A stretch of 7,157 nt of DNA from Desulfobacteraceae bacterium. Its GTDB lineage: Bacteria; Desulfobacterota; Desulfobacteria; Desulfobacterales; JAABPS01. Under the pieces are notes generated by a model. That model was given only the letters and a program-made list of their open reading frames with translations, had not been told where the DNA came from and did not search any database. The stretch covers positions 1 through 7,157 of the forward strand of contig JAABPS010000140.1 of NCBI GenBank assembly GCA_011391835.1. Reading direction: 5' to 3'. The stretch's first letter is position 1. Every line of letters begins with the position of its first letter. A program made the position numbers and the translations under genes. Shown here one piece after another: positions 6,012 to 7,157 of this stretch.

Positions 6012-6950
6012 TTATACAAAAAGTGAAGTAACTGAATCTCCCACATGACTGCGAATAATAGCCTCTCCAACAAGTTTGGAAATTGAGAGAATCTTTATTT
6101 TATCACAGCCTAATGATTTGCTATTCAAAGGAATTGTATCTGTAGCGACAATTGTTTTTAACGGAGAAGTGTTAATACGTTCAACAGCCGGCCCTGAAAG
6201 CACGGGATGAACACAACAGGCATGAACTTCTTTTGCGCCATTTCTCATAATGGCCTCCGCCGCCTGAACCAGCGTTCCCGCTGTATCTACCATATCATCG
6301 AATATCACAGCGATTTTCCCTTTAACATTTCCAACAACGGCCATCGCTTTGGCCATATTGGGAGCGTCGCGTCGTTTATCAATAACCGCAAGATCCGCAT
6401 TAAGGCGCTTTGCAAATGCCCTGGCTCTTTCAGCGCCTCCCGCATCCGGAGAGACAATGACAAGATTATTATTAAAATTGCTTTTTATATAATCCAGTAT
6501 AACTGGAGCAGCAAATAGATTATCTACAGGAATACTGAAGAATCCCTGTATCTGCCCGGCATGTAAATCCATGGTAATCACCCTATCCGTGCCTGCCGTA
6601 ATCAAGAGATCCGCAACAAGTCTTGCACTAATAGGAACTCGGGGCGCTACCTTTTTGTCCTGTCTGGCATACCCGTAATAAGGAATAACTGCTGTAATAC
6701 GGCTTGCAGAAGAACGGCTAAAAGCGTCGATCATCAAAAGCAGTTCAATGAGGTTGTCATTTACCGGACAGCATGTGGATTGAATGACAAAAACATCCTT
6801 TGAACGTACATTTTCGCTGATTTCAATCTGTATCTCTCCGTCACTAAACGTCGTCACTTTTGCGCCGCCAAGAGACACGTTAAGATAATCACATATTTTC
6901 TTTGCGAGAACCGGATTCGAGTTGCCGGAAAAAATTATAAAATCATTCAT
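6012..6950 (-). CDS. prs: Ribose-phosphate pyrophosphokinase (PRPP synthetase)
   Basis: This 312-residue class I PRPP synthetase transfers the diphosphate of ATP to ribose 5-phosphate, giving PRPP for purine, pyrimidine, histidine, tryptophan and NAD synthesis. The visible motifs are FSDGEI (35-40), ENVR (46-49), QSTCCPVND (57-65), PYYGYARQDKK (90-100, ATP site), DLHAGQIQGFF (128-138, catalytic His130), the KRRD flexible loop (192-195) and the PRPP-binding VIFDDMVDTAGT (215-226). Length and motifs are standard for the phosphate-activated, ADP-inhibited class. The ATG matches the family N-terminus (FSGNSNPVLA), but no Shine-Dalgarno sequence is visible before it. The gene begins 52 nt after tRNA-Gln with no terminator between, so the two may be transcribed together. 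rplY follows after 26 nt. Confidence 0.98.
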   Translation of the reverse strand: MNDFIIFSGNSNPVLAKKICDYLNVSLGGAKVTTFSDGEIQIEISENVRSKDVFVIQSTCCPVNDNLIELLLMIDAFSRSSASRITAVIPYYGYARQDKKVAPRVPISARLVADLLITAGTDRVITMDLHAGQIQGFFSIPVDNLFAAPVILDYIKSNFNNNLVIVSPDAGGAERARAFAKRLNADLAVIDKRRDAPNMAKAMAVVGNVKGKIAVIFDDMVDTAGTLVQAAEAIMRNGAKEVHACCVHPVLSGPAVERINTSPLKTIVATDTIPLNSKSLGCDKIKILSISKLVGEAIIRSHVGDSVTSLFV

Positions 6951-7002
6951 GTATTCAGTCAGTTTTCTAAATTCAAATGGTTTTTATATCCATAAACAAT
7001 GT

Positions 7003-7077
7003 TGGCTGGGGCGGGAGGATTCGAACCTCCGAATGCAGGAACCAAAATCCTGTGTCTTACCGCTTGACGACGCCCCA
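7003..7077 (-). tRNA. tRNA-Gln (anticodon UUG)
   Basis: The minus strand folds into a complete 75-nt cloverleaf. The acceptor stem is TGGGGCG (7077-7071) with CGCCCCA (7013-7007), followed by discriminator G and an encoded CCA (7005-7003). The anticodon stem is CAGGA/TCCTG around the loop TTTTGGT, giving anticodon TTG (7045-7043), which reads CAA and by wobble CAG. The T-arm carries GGTTCGAATCC. The D-arm contains the usual AAGCGGTAAG. The gene sits just upstream of prs on the same strand. Confidence 0.97.
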
Positions 7078-7091
7078 AAAGGATATCTCAT

Positions 7092-7129
7092 CCTTATCGT
7101 TATACACATACGGTTCGTTAAATAATCAA
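7092..7129 (-). promoter_or_regulatory. Candidate promoter for tRNA-Gln (and prs)
   Basis: On the minus strand, TATAAC (7104-7099) is a good -10 box lying 22 nt before the tRNA, which would give a leader of roughly 15 nt. TTGATT (7129-7124) is the best -35 candidate, but the 19-nt spacing is longer than ideal. No other gene is visible in 7078-7157. Confidence 0.35.
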
Positions 7130-7157
7130 GTCAGCGGGAATCAACTGCCATGGGTAT

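Noticed and set aside
6922..7125. Plus-strand open frame with a GREDSNLRMQEPKSCVLPL-like segment
   Set aside because: It is the antisense translation of tRNA-Gln, a well-known false protein that recurs in databases. It also overlaps the prs start.
7118..7157. Minus-strand open frame ending in a TAA at 7120-7118, possibly the 3' end of an upstream gene such as ispE
   Set aside because: Only about 12 codons are in the window and they match no C-terminus I recognise. The ispE idea comes only from gene order in related bacteria.
1..7157. CRISPR array, prophage, toxin-antitoxin pair or defence cluster
   Set aside because: There are no regularly spaced repeats and no phage, toxin or nuclease genes apart from the IS transposase; the region is housekeeping.

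Overview
The window reads as ordinary chromosomal DNA from a Gram-negative bacterium, most likely a deltaproteobacterium (Desulfobacterota, Desulfobacterales-like). That placement is inference. It rests on the gene set (prs, rplY/ctc with an acidic tail, pth, a membrane H+-pyrophosphatase, a CarD/CdnL-type regulator, an RluD-type pseudouridine synthase), on the gene order as I remember it from that group, and on moderate to low GC. All complete genes lie on the minus strand, so the biology reads from high to low coordinates.

Layout in transcription order. (1) 7157-7078: leader with a candidate promoter. (2) 7077-7003: tRNA-Gln(UUG) with an encoded CCA. (3) 6950-2567: four tightly packed genes, prs, rplY (TTG start), pth and hppA, closed by a strong, nearly symmetrical hairpin terminator at 2502-2539. 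(4) 2500-2465: candidate extended -10 promoter for a second unit, carD (2361-1771) then rluD (1758-811), 12 nt apart. (5) 810-690: a short spacer that may hold the broken 3' end of a plus-strand gene. (6) about 700-20: a tnpA-only IS200/IS605-family insertion sequence with an intact HUH/Y1 transposase and an untranslated leader folded so that it hides the ribosome binding site.

Functionally the main block is housekeeping. Prs makes PRPP, L25 is a 5S-rRNA-binding ribosomal protein, Pth recycles peptidyl-tRNA, and HppA hydrolyses the pyrophosphate released by PRPP use, tRNA charging and polymerisation, storing the energy as an ion gradient. CarD adjusts RNA polymerase at promoters, and RluD modifies 23S rRNA. 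The HppA sequence carries the lysine signature of K+-independent H+ pumps.

I found no undescribed multi-gene system. The observations most worth a second look are the Shine-Dalgarno-sequestering leader of the transposase, a Lys replacing the usual active-site Asn in Pth, a 12-bp duplication at the hppA start that creates spare start codons, and the possible gene remnant beside the IS.
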